Numbered from the stretch's first letter, positions 1 through 8,908 are shown. The stretch: DNA of 64,000 nucleotides from Acinetobacter sp. GSS19 (GCF_028621895.1 NZ_CP117520.1:2418001-2482000); one strand, 5' to 3'. Program-made: numbers and translations. Notes: a model not told the origin generated them from the letters alone.

Positions 1-202
1 CATCACTCGCATGCTGCTGGATGTAGTTTTTCGGAATATGGGTGCGAAAAGAACGCCCGGTCGCTAGCAGGTGAATCGACTCAAGAATAGAGGTTTTACC
101 CGAACCATTGGCGCCATAAAAGACATTAAACGGCTGCAATCCGTGGAGAGCAACCGCCGTCAGATTTCGAACACGCTCTATATTTAAACGCGTGATATGC
201 AT
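1..202 (-). CDS. recF: RecF, DNA replication/repair ATPase, N-terminal part only (cut by window edge)
   Basis: RecF is an SMC-like ABC ATPase that helps load RecA at single-strand gaps and restarts stalled forks. The window holds only the first 67 codons, beginning [14 protein letters not shown], with a Walker A motif GANGSGKT at residues 30-37, both typical of RecF. It starts 15 bases after the dnaN stop codon, so it is probably cotranscribed with dnaN in the usual dnaA-dnaN-recF order. The rest of the gene lies before base 1. Identity is clear from the motif and the neighbours. Confidence 0.93.
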   Translation of the reverse strand, partial: MHITRLNIERVRNLTAVALHGLQPFNVFYGANGSGKTSILESIHLLATGRSFRTHIPKNYIQQHASD

Positions 203-217
203 GAGAGTTATTAAGAC

Positions 218-1366
218 TTAAACACGCATCGGCATAACCACATAGGTCTGATCCTGATGTGCCGGATCCTGAACCAGAACAGACTGGTTGGCTTCAGTCA
301 TACTCATCATAACGTCATCACCATCTAGCACACCCAGAACATCAAGCAAGTATTGCGCATTAAATGACATCTCTAACGGCGCATTACTGTACTGGATCGC
401 CAAATCTTCAATCGCTTCATCCTGTTCAGGGTTATTGGCACGCAATTGCAATGAATCCTGATTAAAATTCAGGAAAACCCCGCGTAATTTTTCATTACTC
501 AAGATCGCCACACGTTGCAAGGATTGCTTGAATACATCATGTGCAATCATCACATGCTTATCCCCACCCCGCGGAATGACACGGCGATAGTCTGGGAATT
601 TCCCGTCAATGAGTTTAGTTGTGAAACGCACAGCAATGTCAGCTTGCTCTTTATCACGGCTTGCAATCCGGATATTGACGTTCAATAACTCGCGACCAAT
701 CAGCAACGCCAATTGCTCATCTTCAATACTCAGCAAGCGCTGCAACTCACCCACTGCTTTACGTGGAACAATCGCCTGTACGAGCTGTTCAGTGTTCGAA
801 GTTGCGGCTGTTTCACACAACGCCAAACGGTGACCATCGGTGGTGACGGCACGTAATTGGTTTTGATCAATTTCGAGCAGCGTTCCGGTCAGGTAGAAAC
901 GCACATCCTGCACAGCCATGGCAAAAGAAGTTTTTTCAAATAAACGTTTCAGTTCACGCTGTGTGACCTGAACCTGAGTGCCTTGACTGTTTTCAGTCGA
1001 TAACAACGGATAGTCTTCAGCAGGTAAAGTCCCCAACACAAAACGACTATTCCCTGATTTCAAGATACAACGTTGATCTTCGGTAATTTGCAGGTCAATC
1101 AAAGCTGCACTTGGCAAAGATTTACAGATATCCACCAGTTTACGGGCAGGCACCGTGGTTTCACCAGGTTGCAAACACGCCCCTTCGGCCAGCATAGTAC
1201 TCGCCACCAACTCAACTTCCAGGTCAGAACCGGTAATGGTGAGGGCTTGTGCAGTCACTTGAATCTTGACGTTTGAAAGGATGTTTAAGGTATGACGACG
1301 CTCGACTGCCCCTACAACATGAGACAGTACATTCAGTAAGCTTTCTTTCGCGATTTTCAAACGCAC
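218..1366 (-). CDS. dnaN: DNA polymerase III subunit beta (sliding clamp)
   Basis: Beta clamp: a ring-shaped dimer that tethers DNA polymerase III and other enzymes to DNA. The 382-residue product begins MRLKIAKESLLNVLSHV and ends in YVVMPMRV, the clamp C-terminus that carries the protein-binding surface; length is normal for the family (about 370-380). The start codon is GTG, with an AGAGGA ribosome-binding site about 8 bases upstream. It lies between dnaA and recF on the minus strand. A hairpin with a T-run separates it from dnaA, so it may have its own promoter in the 107-bp gap as well as read-through from dnaA. Confidence 0.97.
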   Translation of the reverse strand: MRLKIAKESLLNVLSHVVGAVERRHTLNILSNVKIQVTAQALTITGSDLEVELVASTMLAEGACLQPGETTVPARKLVDICKSLPSAALIDLQITEDQRCILKSGNSRFVLGTLPAEDYPLLSTENSQGTQVQVTQRELKRLFEKTSFAMAVQDVRFYLTGTLLEIDQNQLRAVTTDGHRLALCETAATSNTEQLVQAIVPRKAVGELQRLLSIEDEQLALLIGRELLNVNIRIASRDKEQADIAVRFTTKLIDGKFPDYRRVIPRGGDKHVMIAHDVFKQSLQRVAILSNEKLRGVFLNFNQDSLQLRANNPEQDEAIEDLAIQYSNAPLEMSFNAQYLLDVLGVLDGDDVMMSMTEANQSVLVQDPAHQDQTYVVMPMRV

Positions 1367-1431
1367 GATTCATTCCTCTAAAACTGAAGACGGGTATTGA
1401 TGGTGTTTTTAGCTGTGTACTATGCGATAAC

Positions 1432-1460
1432 AAAAGCCGCTTTGCAAGGCGGCTTTTTTG
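1432..1460 (-). terminator. Hairpin terminator between dnaA and dnaN
   Basis: Inverted repeat AAAGCCGC / GCGGCTTT with T-runs on both sides, in the 107-bp gap after the dnaA stop. On the minus strand the hairpin is followed by TTTTGTT, so it can reduce dnaA transcription into dnaN. Confidence 0.7.
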
Positions 1461-1473
1461 AATCATCAGCGCA

Positions 1474-2868
1474 TTAACTTTGCAATAATCTGAGCAGATT
1501 TTTGTAGTCTTCGTTAAAGATCGGATCTTCTTCACGCAGACTTTGAACTTTCTCACAGGCATGCATCACGGTACTGTGATCGCGACCACCAAATGCCATA
1601 CCAATTTCAGGAAAACTATCGCCCGTTAATTCGCGCGCAAGACCCATTGCTAATTGGCGGGGACGTGCATAAATTCGGGTTCGTTTGGGACCGACCAGTT
1701 CTTTATGTGGAATTCGGAAATACTCACTAACGACTCGCTGGATATTTTCCACACTAATGGTTCGTGCACGAATCGCCAAAACATCTTTAAGAGATTCACG
1801 GACGACATCCAGGTCAATCGGTGTACCCTTAAAACGGGAAATCGCGACCACCTTATTGAGTGCCCCTTCCAGTTCGCGCACATTCGCAACAACTTGCTGA
1901 GCAATAAATAATGCACAGTTACGCGGCAAATCGATACCGTTGCTTTCAGCCTTTTTCAACAAGATTTCAATACGCGTTTCAATATCTGGGGGTTCAACAC
2001 CCACGGATAAGCCCCAAGAGAAACGTGAAACCAAACGAGGATCGAGTTCCGTCAATTCTTTTGGATAACGATCTGAAGTTAAAATAATCTGCTTAGATTC
2101 ATCCAGCAAGGCATTAAAGGTATAAAAGAATTCAACCAGACTCGCCTCTTTACCAGCCAAGAGATGAATATCATCAACGAGTAACAAATCTAGAGAACGG
2201 CAATTTTTCTTAAATTCTTCAACCTTGCCCTTTTGCAAAGAACTGACAAAATCCTGTACAAAGCTTTCAGCGGTCATATACATGACGCGTGCATTCGGTT
2301 TTGCCTGTAATAAAGCATTACCAACAGCCTGCATCAAGTGGGTTTTACCCAAACCGGTCGGACCATATAAAAACAAAGGATTATGTTGTGAAGCCCCCAG
2401 CTGGGTTAAAACTTTACGGCAGGTTTCCGCAGCCATCTGGTTAGAACGGCCTTCAACAAAGAGAGAAAAAGTAAAAAGTGGATTCAATAAACGTTTTTTA
2501 TTGATTTTATTTCCTGCGATGTCCACTTCTTTGTCTTTTTTGACTTTAGGTACCACAACTGGAGCAGGTGCAGCGGTTTCCAAAGCTGCTGTAGTCGTGG
2601 CAGGTTGTTCTGAAGCCGACAAAATAGCACCCGGACGTGAATCAACCAAGATTTCTACATGGCGGATACGGCCTTCAGAAAGCTGTTCAGCCAAAATCGT
2701 AATCAGTTCCAGATGATGTTCTTGAATATAGCGCGTCCAATAAGGATTTGGCGCATAGAGTCTTAAAGTATCTTCAAGTTCTTCAGCAACCAGAGGACGA
2801 ATCCACATCGCAAAGACATTATCAGAGAGCTCTTGTCGCAAGCGAGTTAAGCAGTCCGTCCAAAGCAT
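1474..2868 (-). CDS. dnaA: Chromosomal replication initiator protein DnaA
   Basis: DnaA binds DnaA boxes at oriC, oligomerises with ATP and melts the origin. The 464 residues show all four domains: an N-terminal DnaB-interaction domain (about 1-75), a variable Ala/Pro-rich linker (about 80-115), an AAA+ domain with Walker A GPTGLGKT (169-176) and Walker B VDDIH (231-235), and a C-terminal DNA-binding domain with the signature GGRDHSTV. The start MLWTDCLTRLRQELSDN is as in Acinetobacter. It is transcribed away from the adjacent oriC. The leader carries a terminator-like hairpin (2902-2932), which could attenuate expression. Confidence 0.98.
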   Translation of the reverse strand: MLWTDCLTRLRQELSDNVFAMWIRPLVAEELEDTLRLYAPNPYWTRYIQEHHLELITILAEQLSEGRIRHVEILVDSRPGAILSASEQPATTTAALETAAPAPVVVPKVKKDKEVDIAGNKINKKRLLNPLFTFSLFVEGRSNQMAAETCRKVLTQLGASQHNPLFLYGPTGLGKTHLMQAVGNALLQAKPNARVMYMTAESFVQDFVSSLQKGKVEEFKKNCRSLDLLLVDDIHLLAGKEASLVEFFYTFNALLDESKQIILTSDRYPKELTELDPRLVSRFSWGLSVGVEPPDIETRIEILLKKAESNGIDLPRNCALFIAQQVVANVRELEGALNKVVAISRFKGTPIDLDVVRESLKDVLAIRARTISVENIQRVVSEYFRIPHKELVGPKRTRIYARPRQLAMGLARELTGDSFPEIGMAFGGRDHSTVMHACEKVQSLREEDPIFNEDYKNLLRLLQS

Positions 2869-2901
2869 GTGAAACCCCTGTTTATGTGATTATTTAAATT
2901 T

Positions 2902-2932
2902 AAAAAAGCGACCACCCCATAGAAGGGGTCGC
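2902..2932 (-). terminator. Terminator-like hairpin in the dnaA leader
   Basis: Read on the minus strand, GCGACC and GGTCGC arms with an inner CC/GG pairing are followed directly by six T residues, 33 bases before the dnaA start codon. On the plus strand no T-run follows, so the signal points towards dnaA. It could be an attenuator or a stop for transcription leaving oriC. Confidence 0.6.
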
Positions 2933-3330
2933 CATTCTAACCAAGTTATCCACATCTGTCATGATGAATTAAAGTGATTTCGACTAAAAAACAAACCAAT
3001 CACAAATAAATTTAAATTTAAACGCTGTGTGGATAAGTTTATCCGCAACCTGTGGATAAAATATAACATAAACTTATCCACAATCTATCAAAAAAATAAA
3101 AACACGGTTATCCACAATGTAGGTAGATGTTTTTTAAATTTAAAAATAGCTTTTCCACACAAAAAACGCATCCTAATAGTAATAAATTTAAATTTATAAA
3201 TTTGAATTTATTTATAAGAGGCTATCTGTTTGTGGATAACTTAAATATGAAATGAATTTAAATTTAAACTCTCGGAACAAAGTAAAAATAAATTTAACTA
3301 ACACTATCTATTGTGGATAAAACTGTTCAC
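2933..3330. other. Chromosomal replication origin oriC
   Basis: AT-rich 663-bp gap between dnaA and rpmH. Seven perfect 9-mer DnaA boxes (TTATCCACA or its complement) are visible at 2946-2954 (+), 3028-3036 (-), 3051-3059 (-), 3074-3082 (+), 3108-3116 (+), 3231-3239 (-) and 3312-3320 (-), with weaker ones at 3039-3047 (TTATCCGCA) and 3151-3159 (TTTTCCACA). Between them are repeated AAATTTAAATTT-type blocks (near 3006, 3130, 3185 and 3252) that are good candidates for the unwinding element. Position beside dnaA is the usual gammaproteobacterial arrangement. The exact unwinding site cannot be fixed by eye. Confidence 0.93.
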
Positions 3331-3463
3331 AAATCAAGTGATTTTTTAGAAATGAATAAGTTAGTGTGTGGGTAAATAATCTGACATCATTTAACTCAAT
3401 TCTAGACAAGGATCTCTATACATAAAAAATTTAACAGAAATACGTAACAAAACCGTGTTTTCA

Positions 3464-3492
3464 TTGACAGCGTAAACAATGCACAATACAAT
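3464..3492 (+). promoter_or_regulatory. Sigma-70 promoter of rpmH-rnpA
   Basis: Perfect -35 TTGACA (3464-3469), 17-base spacer, and -10 TACAAT (3487-3492), 39 bases upstream of the rpmH start codon. A GGAG ribosome-binding site follows at about 3521. Confidence 0.85.
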
Positions 3493-3531
3493 CGCGAACC
3501 TTTATAGAAAGATCATTTTTGGAGTTTCGAT

Positions 3532-3666
3532 ATGAAACGTACATTCCAACCATCTGAATTAAAGCGTAAGCGTGTTCATGGTTTCCGTGCTCGTATGGCT
3601 ACTAAAGCTGGTCGTCAAGTATTAGCTCGTCGTCGTGCAAAAGGTCGTCACAGCTTAACTGTTTAA
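3532..3666 (+). CDS. rpmH: 50S ribosomal protein L34
   Basis: Very basic 44-residue protein beginning [19 protein letters not shown] and ending in [12 protein letters not shown], the almost invariant L34 sequence. L34 is a small protein of the large ribosomal subunit. The start follows a GGAG ribosome-binding site at normal distance. It is the first gene of the rpmH-rnpA-yidD-yidC group beside oriC and has a strong promoter at 3464-3492. Twenty-one bases separate it from rnpA. Confidence 0.98.
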
Positions 3667-3687
3667 TTTCAGTTAGCTGCCCGGCTT

Positions 3688-4089
3688 ATGGGTGTCATGA
3701 CACTTTATAGCTTCAGCACAGAGGTTCGCATACGCTGTGCTGCAGATTATAAAAGTGTGTTTGATGGTGCGCTTTTTAAAGTGCATCAACCCCATTTCTT
3801 ATTTTTGGCAAAACCAACCGAACAGCCTAAAAGCCGTTTGGGTATTGTTGTTGCCAAGAAAAAAGTACGCCGTGCACATGAAAGAAATCGAGTAAAACGT
3901 CTTGCTCGCGAAAGTTTTCGCTTGCATCAGCAGCAATTGGGTTTGTTAGATATTGTGGTGATGCCTAAGGTGGGTATTGAAGCAGTACCTAATGCAGAAT
4001 TGCACCAGCAATTAGAATTTGCTTGGCAAAAGTTACAACGCTTGGCCAAAAAGCATCAAAAAACAGCTGTTCTCTCCCCACAACAGTAG
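3688..4089 (+). CDS. rnpA: Ribonuclease P protein component
   Basis: Protein subunit of RNase P, which with the catalytic RNA trims the 5' leader of pre-tRNAs. The up to 133-residue basic protein has the family signature around [17 protein letters not shown] (about residues 58-74), the RNR motif that contacts the RNA. It sits in the conserved rpmH-rnpA-yidD-yidC order. Two in-frame ATG codons occur, at 3688 and 3697; the second gives [11 protein letters not shown] and is nearer to the usual family start, so the true protein may be three residues shorter. Confidence 0.95.
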   Translation: MGVMTLYSFSTEVRIRCAADYKSVFDGALFKVHQPHFLFLAKPTEQPKSRLGIVVAKKKVRRAHERNRVKRLARESFRLHQQQLGLLDIVVMPKVGIEAVPNAELHQQLEFAWQKLQRLAKKHQKTAVLSPQQ

Positions 4090-4098
4090 AGATCACCA

Positions 4099-4419
4099 AT
4101 GACGCGTTTACTGCGTTGGTTGATACGTTTCTATCAAATCGCGATTAGTCCATTACTCGGACCACGTTGTCGTTATATCCCGACTTGTTCACAATATGCA
4201 TTAGAAGCCATTCATATACATGGTGCGCTGCAAGGTTCGTGGCTGGCCGGTAAACGTCTCTGTCGCTGTCATCCGTGGGGTGGTTCTGGTTATGACCCTG
4301 TTCCCCCTAAGGCAATTCGTTTTATTTCTTTTCAGCAAATAGATTCTCAAACGCGTCACGTTGCTGTACCCTTTCGTGATCGTTTATTGAACCAAAATCA
4401 CTCTAACCATTTGGGGTAA
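4099..4419 (+). CDS. yidD: Membrane protein insertion efficiency factor YidD
   Basis: YidD is a small membrane-associated protein that aids YidC-dependent insertion of inner-membrane proteins. The N-terminal 75 residues have the family pattern: an amphipathic start ([19 protein letters not shown]), the cysteine motif [15 protein letters not shown], and the segment [19 protein letters not shown]. Total length of 106 is slightly long because of a C-terminal tail of about 30 residues, which is variable in the family. It starts 9 bases after rnpA and ends 5 bases before yidC, so the three are surely one operon. Confidence 0.95.
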   Translation: MTRLLRWLIRFYQIAISPLLGPRCRYIPTCSQYALEAIHIHGALQGSWLAGKRLCRCHPWGGSGYDPVPPKAIRFISFQQIDSQTRHVAVPFRDRLLNQNHSNHLG

Positions 4420-4424
4420 TTGAT

Positions 4425-6155
4425 ATGCAACAATGGGCCAGGATTGCCATTCTCGGGGCCATGTTTGTCGTCGCATATTTGCTCATTTTGGCGTGGCAAA
4501 AAGATTATGGTCATGTTGAAACTCCAGCACAGCAACCGGCTGTCGCGGCAGTTTCACATGAAGTATCTGCAGATTTGCCAAATGGCCAGACGGCATCAGC
4601 AACATCTGATGTTCCGCAAGCAAATGTTGCTGTACAGCAAGCAACGGGTAGCACAGCACCTGTAAGTCAACAGCTTATTTCAGTACAGACTGACCTTTAT
4701 CATCTTTGGATCAATCCAAAAGGTGGTGATATTGTTCGTATTGAATTACTCAATCATGACAAGGATAAAAACAGCAACCAGCCTTTCGTAATGCTGGAGA
4801 GCGATGCTAAACGGACGTATGTGGCGCAATCTGGTCTGATTGGTCTGAATGGTCCAGACAGTAACCGTGCTGGTCGACCACTTTATGTAGTTGAAAAAAC
4901 ACAATATAGCTTGGCCGATGCGAAAAATAAGACTTTAACGGTTCCAATGGTCTACAAGACAGCGGATGGCGTTGAAATCATCAAGACGTTCAGTTTCAAG
5001 CAGGGTGAATATCCGATTGTGGTAAGCCACAAGGTAATTAACCGTTCTGCACAAAACTGGCAAGGTCAGATGTTTGGTCAGATCAAGCGTGACAATTCGG
5101 AAGACCCGGGTAAGTCCTCACAAGGGATCTTTACCTTGGGTACATTCCTCGGTGGCGCTTGGGGTACACCGGATGAGCAATATAACAAGCTGAAATTCGC
5201 TAATTTCACTGATGAAAAACTCAACGTTGAAGCAAAAAATGCTTGGATTGCGGTTGTACAACACTATTTTGTGAGTGCATGGATTCCGGGTAATCTAAAA
5301 CTGACCCAAGCTGAAGGACAGCCATATACTGCGAAGCTTGAATCACGTCAGTCCGCTGATCATATGAATATCATCAGTTTTAGCTCGCCGACCGTGAACG
5401 TGCCAGCAGGTACAGTGGCTGAACTGGATGCAACCTTCTATTCAGGTCCAAAAATTCAGTCTGAGTTGAAAGATCTAGCTGCTGGTTTGAACCAGACCGT
5501 GGATTACGGCTGGTTATGGCCGATTGCCAAGCTATTGTTTATCGGTTTGCAGTTCTTCCACAACATTATTGGGAACTGGGGCTGGTCAATCATTCTGTTG
5601 ACTGTCGTGGTGAAACTGATTCTCTGGCCATTATCGTCTAAGAGCTATCGTTCTATGGCGAAAATGCGTGTGATTGCGCCTGAAATGCAGCGCATGAAAG
5701 AAGAATTCGGTGAAGACCGTATGCGCTTCTCGCAAGAAATGATGGCGCTTTATAAGCGTGAACAGGTGAATCCACTTTCCGGCTGTCTACCACTGCTAAT
5801 GCAGATGCCGATTTTCTTGGCTTTGTACTGGGTGTTGATGGAAAGTGTTGAGTTGCGTCATGCACCTTGGTTAGGCTGGATTCAGGATTTGTCTGCGATG
5901 GATCCATGGTTTATCTTGCCGTTGATCATGGGTGTGACCATGTATGTTCAGCAAATGTTGAACCCGCAGCCTGCTGATCCGATGCAAGCTAAAGTATTCA
6001 AGCTCATGCCGATCGTGTTTACCGTATTCTTGCTGTTCTTCCCAGCAGGTTTGGTACTGTACTGGATCGTCAACAACTTGCTGACTATTACCCAGCAGTG
6101 GTTTATCAAACAGAGCGTTGAAAAAGAGCGTTTGAAAAAAGAAGAAGTTGCTTAA
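4425..6155 (+). CDS. yidC: Membrane protein insertase YidC
   Basis: YidC inserts and folds inner-membrane proteins, alone or with SecYEG. The 576-residue protein has the gram-negative layout: an N-terminal membrane anchor (about 5-23), a large periplasmic beta domain (about 50-340), and a conserved C-terminal five-helix core starting near YGWLWPIAKLLFIGLQFFHN and containing the cytoplasmic loop with KMRVIAPEMQRMKEEFGED and the segment NPLSGCLPLLMQMPIFLALY. It starts five bases after the yidD stop. A strong terminator follows at 6183-6219. Confidence 0.98.
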   Translation: MQQWARIAILGAMFVVAYLLILAWQKDYGHVETPAQQPAVAAVSHEVSADLPNGQTASATSDVPQANVAVQQATGSTAPVSQQLISVQTDLYHLWINPKGGDIVRIELLNHDKDKNSNQPFVMLESDAKRTYVAQSGLIGLNGPDSNRAGRPLYVVEKTQYSLADAKNKTLTVPMVYKTADGVEIIKTFSFKQGEYPIVVSHKVINRSAQNWQGQMFGQIKRDNSEDPGKSSQGIFTLGTFLGGAWGTPDEQYNKLKFANFTDEKLNVEAKNAWIAVVQHYFVSAWIPGNLKLTQAEGQPYTAKLESRQSADHMNIISFSSPTVNVPAGTVAELDATFYSGPKIQSELKDLAAGLNQTVDYGWLWPIAKLLFIGLQFFHNIIGNWGWSIILLTVVVKLILWPLSSKSYRSMAKMRVIAPEMQRMKEEFGEDRMRFSQEMMALYKREQVNPLSGCLPLLMQMPIFLALYWVLMESVELRHAPWLGWIQDLSAMDPWFILPLIMGVTMYVQQMLNPQPADPMQAKVFKLMPIVFTVFLLFFPAGLVLYWIVNNLLTITQQWFIKQSVEKERLKKEEVA

Positions 6156-6182
6156 TTCACAACCTGTTGTGAACAGCTGAAT

Positions 6183-6219
6183 AAATCCGCTTAAGATGGT
6201 ACTCTTAGGCGGATTTTTC
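6183..6219 (+). terminator. Rho-independent terminator after yidC
   Basis: Arms AAATCCGCTTAAGA and TCTTAGGCGGATTT (one G-T pair), 6-base loop, then TTTCTTT. It ends the rpmH-rnpA-yidD-yidC operon 27 bases after the yidC stop. Confidence 0.9.
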
Positions 6220-6253
6220 TTTGCCGATTTTTTGCGACATTTAGGTGAATTTT

Positions 6254-7609
6254 ATGCAAAACCGAACCACTATTGCTGCCATTGCAACCCCACCCGGCCG
6301 CGGTGGTGTCGGTGTTATCCGCTTGTCGGGTGCAAAAGCCTATGCGATTGCTCAAGCCCTGACCCAGCAGGACTTGCCGAAAGCCCGTATGGCTGGTTTT
6401 CGCCAGTTTTATGATGCAGACGGTCAGGTAATGGATGAAGGTTTGGTACTGTGTTTTCCTAATCCGCATTCTTTTACCGGTGAAGATGTGGTGGAATTGC
6501 AAGGCCACGGTGGTCCAGTGATTCAAAATGCCTTGTTGGCACGTCTGTTTGAACTGGGTGCTATGGCCGCCAAAGCGGGTGAATTTTCCATGCGGGCCTT
6601 TGAAAATGGCAAGCTGGATCTGGTTCAGGCGGAAGCGATTGCCGATCTGATTGATGCTACGTCACAAGCTGCGGCGCGTTCAGCGGTGCGTTCTTTACAA
6701 GGCGCTTTTTCCAGCAAAATTAATACCGTATTGGAAAAATTGATCCATTTGCGTTTGCATGTGGAAGCTGCGATTGATTTTCCTGAAGAAGAAATCGATT
6801 TTCTGGCGGATGGCAAAATTCTGAATCTGCTCGACGATGTCACGGACTCGGTACAGGCAGTACAGCAATCGGCTCGTCAAGGCCAGTTATTGCGTGAAGG
6901 TTTACAGGTGGTCATTGCAGGTAAGCCGAATGCGGGTAAATCCAGCTTGCTGAATGCCTTGGCGGGCATTGATCGTGCAATTGTGACTGATATTGCGGGC
7001 ACTACGCGTGATGTACTACATGAAAAAATCACCCTGAATGGTTTGCCGATTACCCTGACCGATACCGCTGGCTTGCGTGAAACTGGTGATGTGGTGGAAA
7101 AAGAAGGGATTCGCCGTGCCATCAAGGAAATTGAACAGGCCGATTTATTACTTTTGGTGTATGACCTCAGCCAAAATGATGATCCACTCCAGCTGGCCCA
7201 GAGTTATTTTGCTGAGCATTTAGAACCTCGTCGTTTAATACTGATCGGTAATAAGTGTGATTTGACCGCAAAAATGCCACAGATCAGCGATTATCAAGGT
7301 TTTCGTCATATTACTGTGTCGGCCAAGCAAGAGATGGGTGTACAAGGCCTGATTGATGCGATTACAGCGCATGCAGGCTTCCACCCTGAAGAAGATACCT
7401 TTATCGCTCGAACCCGCCATTTGGACGCGATGAAGCGCACCCAAGCCTATCTGGCTGAAGCACGTGAACAACTGGTGATTTATCATGCCGGTGAGCTGGT
7501 CGCGGAATCTTTGCGTTTGGCCCAAAATGCACTTGCTGAAATTACCGGTGAATTCAGTGCAGATGATTTATTGGGTAAGATTTTTGGATCGTTCTGTATC
7601 GGAAAATAG
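6254..7609 (+). CDS. mnmE: tRNA modification GTPase MnmE
   Basis: MnmE with MnmG adds the carboxymethylaminomethyl group to U34 of certain tRNAs. The 451-residue protein starts MQNRTTIAAIATPPGRGGVGV (tetrahydrofolate-binding domain), has the G domain with GKPNAGKSS, the DTAGLRE switch region and NKCD, and ends in the catalytic FCIGK motif. An upstream in-frame GTG at 6245 overlaps the ribosome-binding site AGGTGA (6243-6248), so the ATG at 6254 is the better start. It converges on the methyltransferase gene with a gap of only 15 bases. Confidence 0.97.
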   Translation: MQNRTTIAAIATPPGRGGVGVIRLSGAKAYAIAQALTQQDLPKARMAGFRQFYDADGQVMDEGLVLCFPNPHSFTGEDVVELQGHGGPVIQNALLARLFELGAMAAKAGEFSMRAFENGKLDLVQAEAIADLIDATSQAAARSAVRSLQGAFSSKINTVLEKLIHLRLHVEAAIDFPEEEIDFLADGKILNLLDDVTDSVQAVQQSARQGQLLREGLQVVIAGKPNAGKSSLLNALAGIDRAIVTDIAGTTRDVLHEKITLNGLPITLTDTAGLRETGDVVEKEGIRRAIKEIEQADLLLLVYDLSQNDDPLQLAQSYFAEHLEPRRLILIGNKCDLTAKMPQISDYQGFRHITVSAKQEMGVQGLIDAITAHAGFHPEEDTFIARTRHLDAMKRTQAYLAEAREQLVIYHAGELVAESLRLAQNALAEITGEFSADDLLGKIFGSFCIGK

Positions 7610-7624
7610 TCAAAATCTGGACCT

Positions 7625-8455
7625 CTATTTTCTCGCAACAATTTGTGCAAGAACGATCCGCCCTTCTTGCAGGTTTCGTCCCTGATTCTGTGCCATCACT
7701 TTAAAATCTGCACCCATGAGGATATGGAATCCAAGGGATGGTAAACCTTCCTTTTGGATTTTTTCGGCCAGAGATACAAACCATGTACGTGCACGTTCAG
7801 TTGTATCCGACCAGTCAGTAATCGTGAATCCGGTTTCCTCAAGCAGTTTGCGCAGCTCATCGGGTTGCACAAGGAAGCTAGTATCCGGTGTGCGTGCCCA
7901 CGGTACGGGAAAGAGCACTGGACCAGATGGACCGGCAAGGACATCGTAAATTGCCAGTGTGCCGCCCGGTTTTAGAACCCGGTACATCTCCTGATATAGC
8001 TGAGTCTTGTCTGGGATATTCATCGCCACATGCTCTGTCCAGACCACATCGAATGTCTGATCGGGAAACGGCAGCTGGGTTGCATCGCCTTGGTAGTAGT
8101 CAGTCAGATGTGTAAGGCCGATTCTGGATGAGAGTATTGCAGCAGCGCGGCAGTATTCCTCTGTGAGGTCGATGCCGGTGACGTGACAGCCAAATTGCTG
8201 CGCAAGACAACGTGATGTCCCGCCAACCCCACTACCGACATCAAGTACGCACTTTGTTGAATCAAGTCCTGCGGCCTGAGCAAGCTCAAGGGTTGCTGCC
8301 CGTCCTCGGATATGAAACTCGTCAATGGGGGCTAGATCTTCGGGTGTGAGGTGATTCACGTCCTTGCCTGCTTTTTCTAGCGCCGCTAGGATGATGTCTC
8401 CCAAATCAGTACGTGTATAGTGCGTCTGAATTGCTTCATTGACAGGAGATTGCAT
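7625..8455 (-). CDS. Class I SAM-dependent methyltransferase of unknown substrate
   Basis: The 276-residue protein has a Rossmann-type SAM-binding domain: motif I VLDVGSGVGGTSRCLA (about 91-106), the acidic end of strand 2 in VTGIDLT, DATQLPFPDQTFDVVW for motifs II-III, and MYRVLKPGGTLAIYD. This is the Methyltransf_11 / UbiE-like type that methylates small molecules; the target cannot be told from sequence. Start ATG has a GAGGAGAAAA ribosome-binding site. It has no obvious operon partner, lying between convergent mnmE and a non-coding gap, and may be an accessory insertion beside mnmE. Confidence 0.85.
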   Translation of the reverse strand: MQSPVNEAIQTHYTRTDLGDIILAALEKAGKDVNHLTPEDLAPIDEFHIRGRAATLELAQAAGLDSTKCVLDVGSGVGGTSRCLAQQFGCHVTGIDLTEEYCRAAAILSSRIGLTHLTDYYQGDATQLPFPDQTFDVVWTEHVAMNIPDKTQLYQEMYRVLKPGGTLAIYDVLAGPSGPVLFPVPWARTPDTSFLVQPDELRKLLEETGFTITDWSDTTERARTWFVSLAEKIQKEGLPSLGFHILMGADFKVMAQNQGRNLQEGRIVLAQIVARK

Positions 8456-8740
8456 AATTTTCTCCTCGTGTTGACCTTCACTGAGATGACAGATGAGCCA
8501 GATAACTTAAAAATGGGATGAGAGTAACTATTTTTGAATTTTTATACGTTATTTGATGAGTTTAATGGGAGCAGGCTCAATACGCTATCCTCAAGTCAGC
8601 TCACTGTACCACAATGCACAAATTTCATAACAAATAGCATTATATGGATACAGTAACTTACAAATTTTGCTGATTAAACCCATATTCTGGCAGTGGCGTG
8701 CATGCTTTTAATGCGATGCCTGGGTAACCTCGGACGTATA
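8456..8740. other. Non-coding gap upstream of the methyltransferase
   Basis: About 285 bases without a credible ORF. It should hold the minus-strand promoter of the methyltransferase, but no convincing hexamer pair stands out. The ribosome-binding site for that gene is at about 8459-8466. Confidence 0.4.
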
Positions 8741-8908
8741 TTTTGAAGCAATCCACCATAGACTATAATCAGCGTTATTGCTTTTCTCATTCCTTTTTCA
8801 CGCAGGAGGAGATCGATGAGAAAGGAGGTTAAAATTGCTTTACTTTACGGTTAATCGTAATGGTTTAGATCTTCAAAAAGAGTCTTAGATTTTAAGGCTC
8901 TTCTTTTG
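8741..8908 (+). other. Possible small transcript with two leader-like mini-ORFs
   Basis: A -10 TATAAT lies at 8764-8769, with a weak -35 TTTTGA 17 bases before it. Downstream is AGGAGGA (8804-8810), then ATG at 8816 opening a 12-codon ORF (MRKEVKIALLYG). Inside that ORF is a second perfect site AAAGGAGGT (8821-8829) before a TTG that opens 17 codons. A hairpin with arms AAGAGTCTTA and TAAGGCTCTT then CTTTT (8878-8907) follows. Together these look like a short transcription unit or a gene remnant. Expression is inferred only. Confidence 0.35.
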
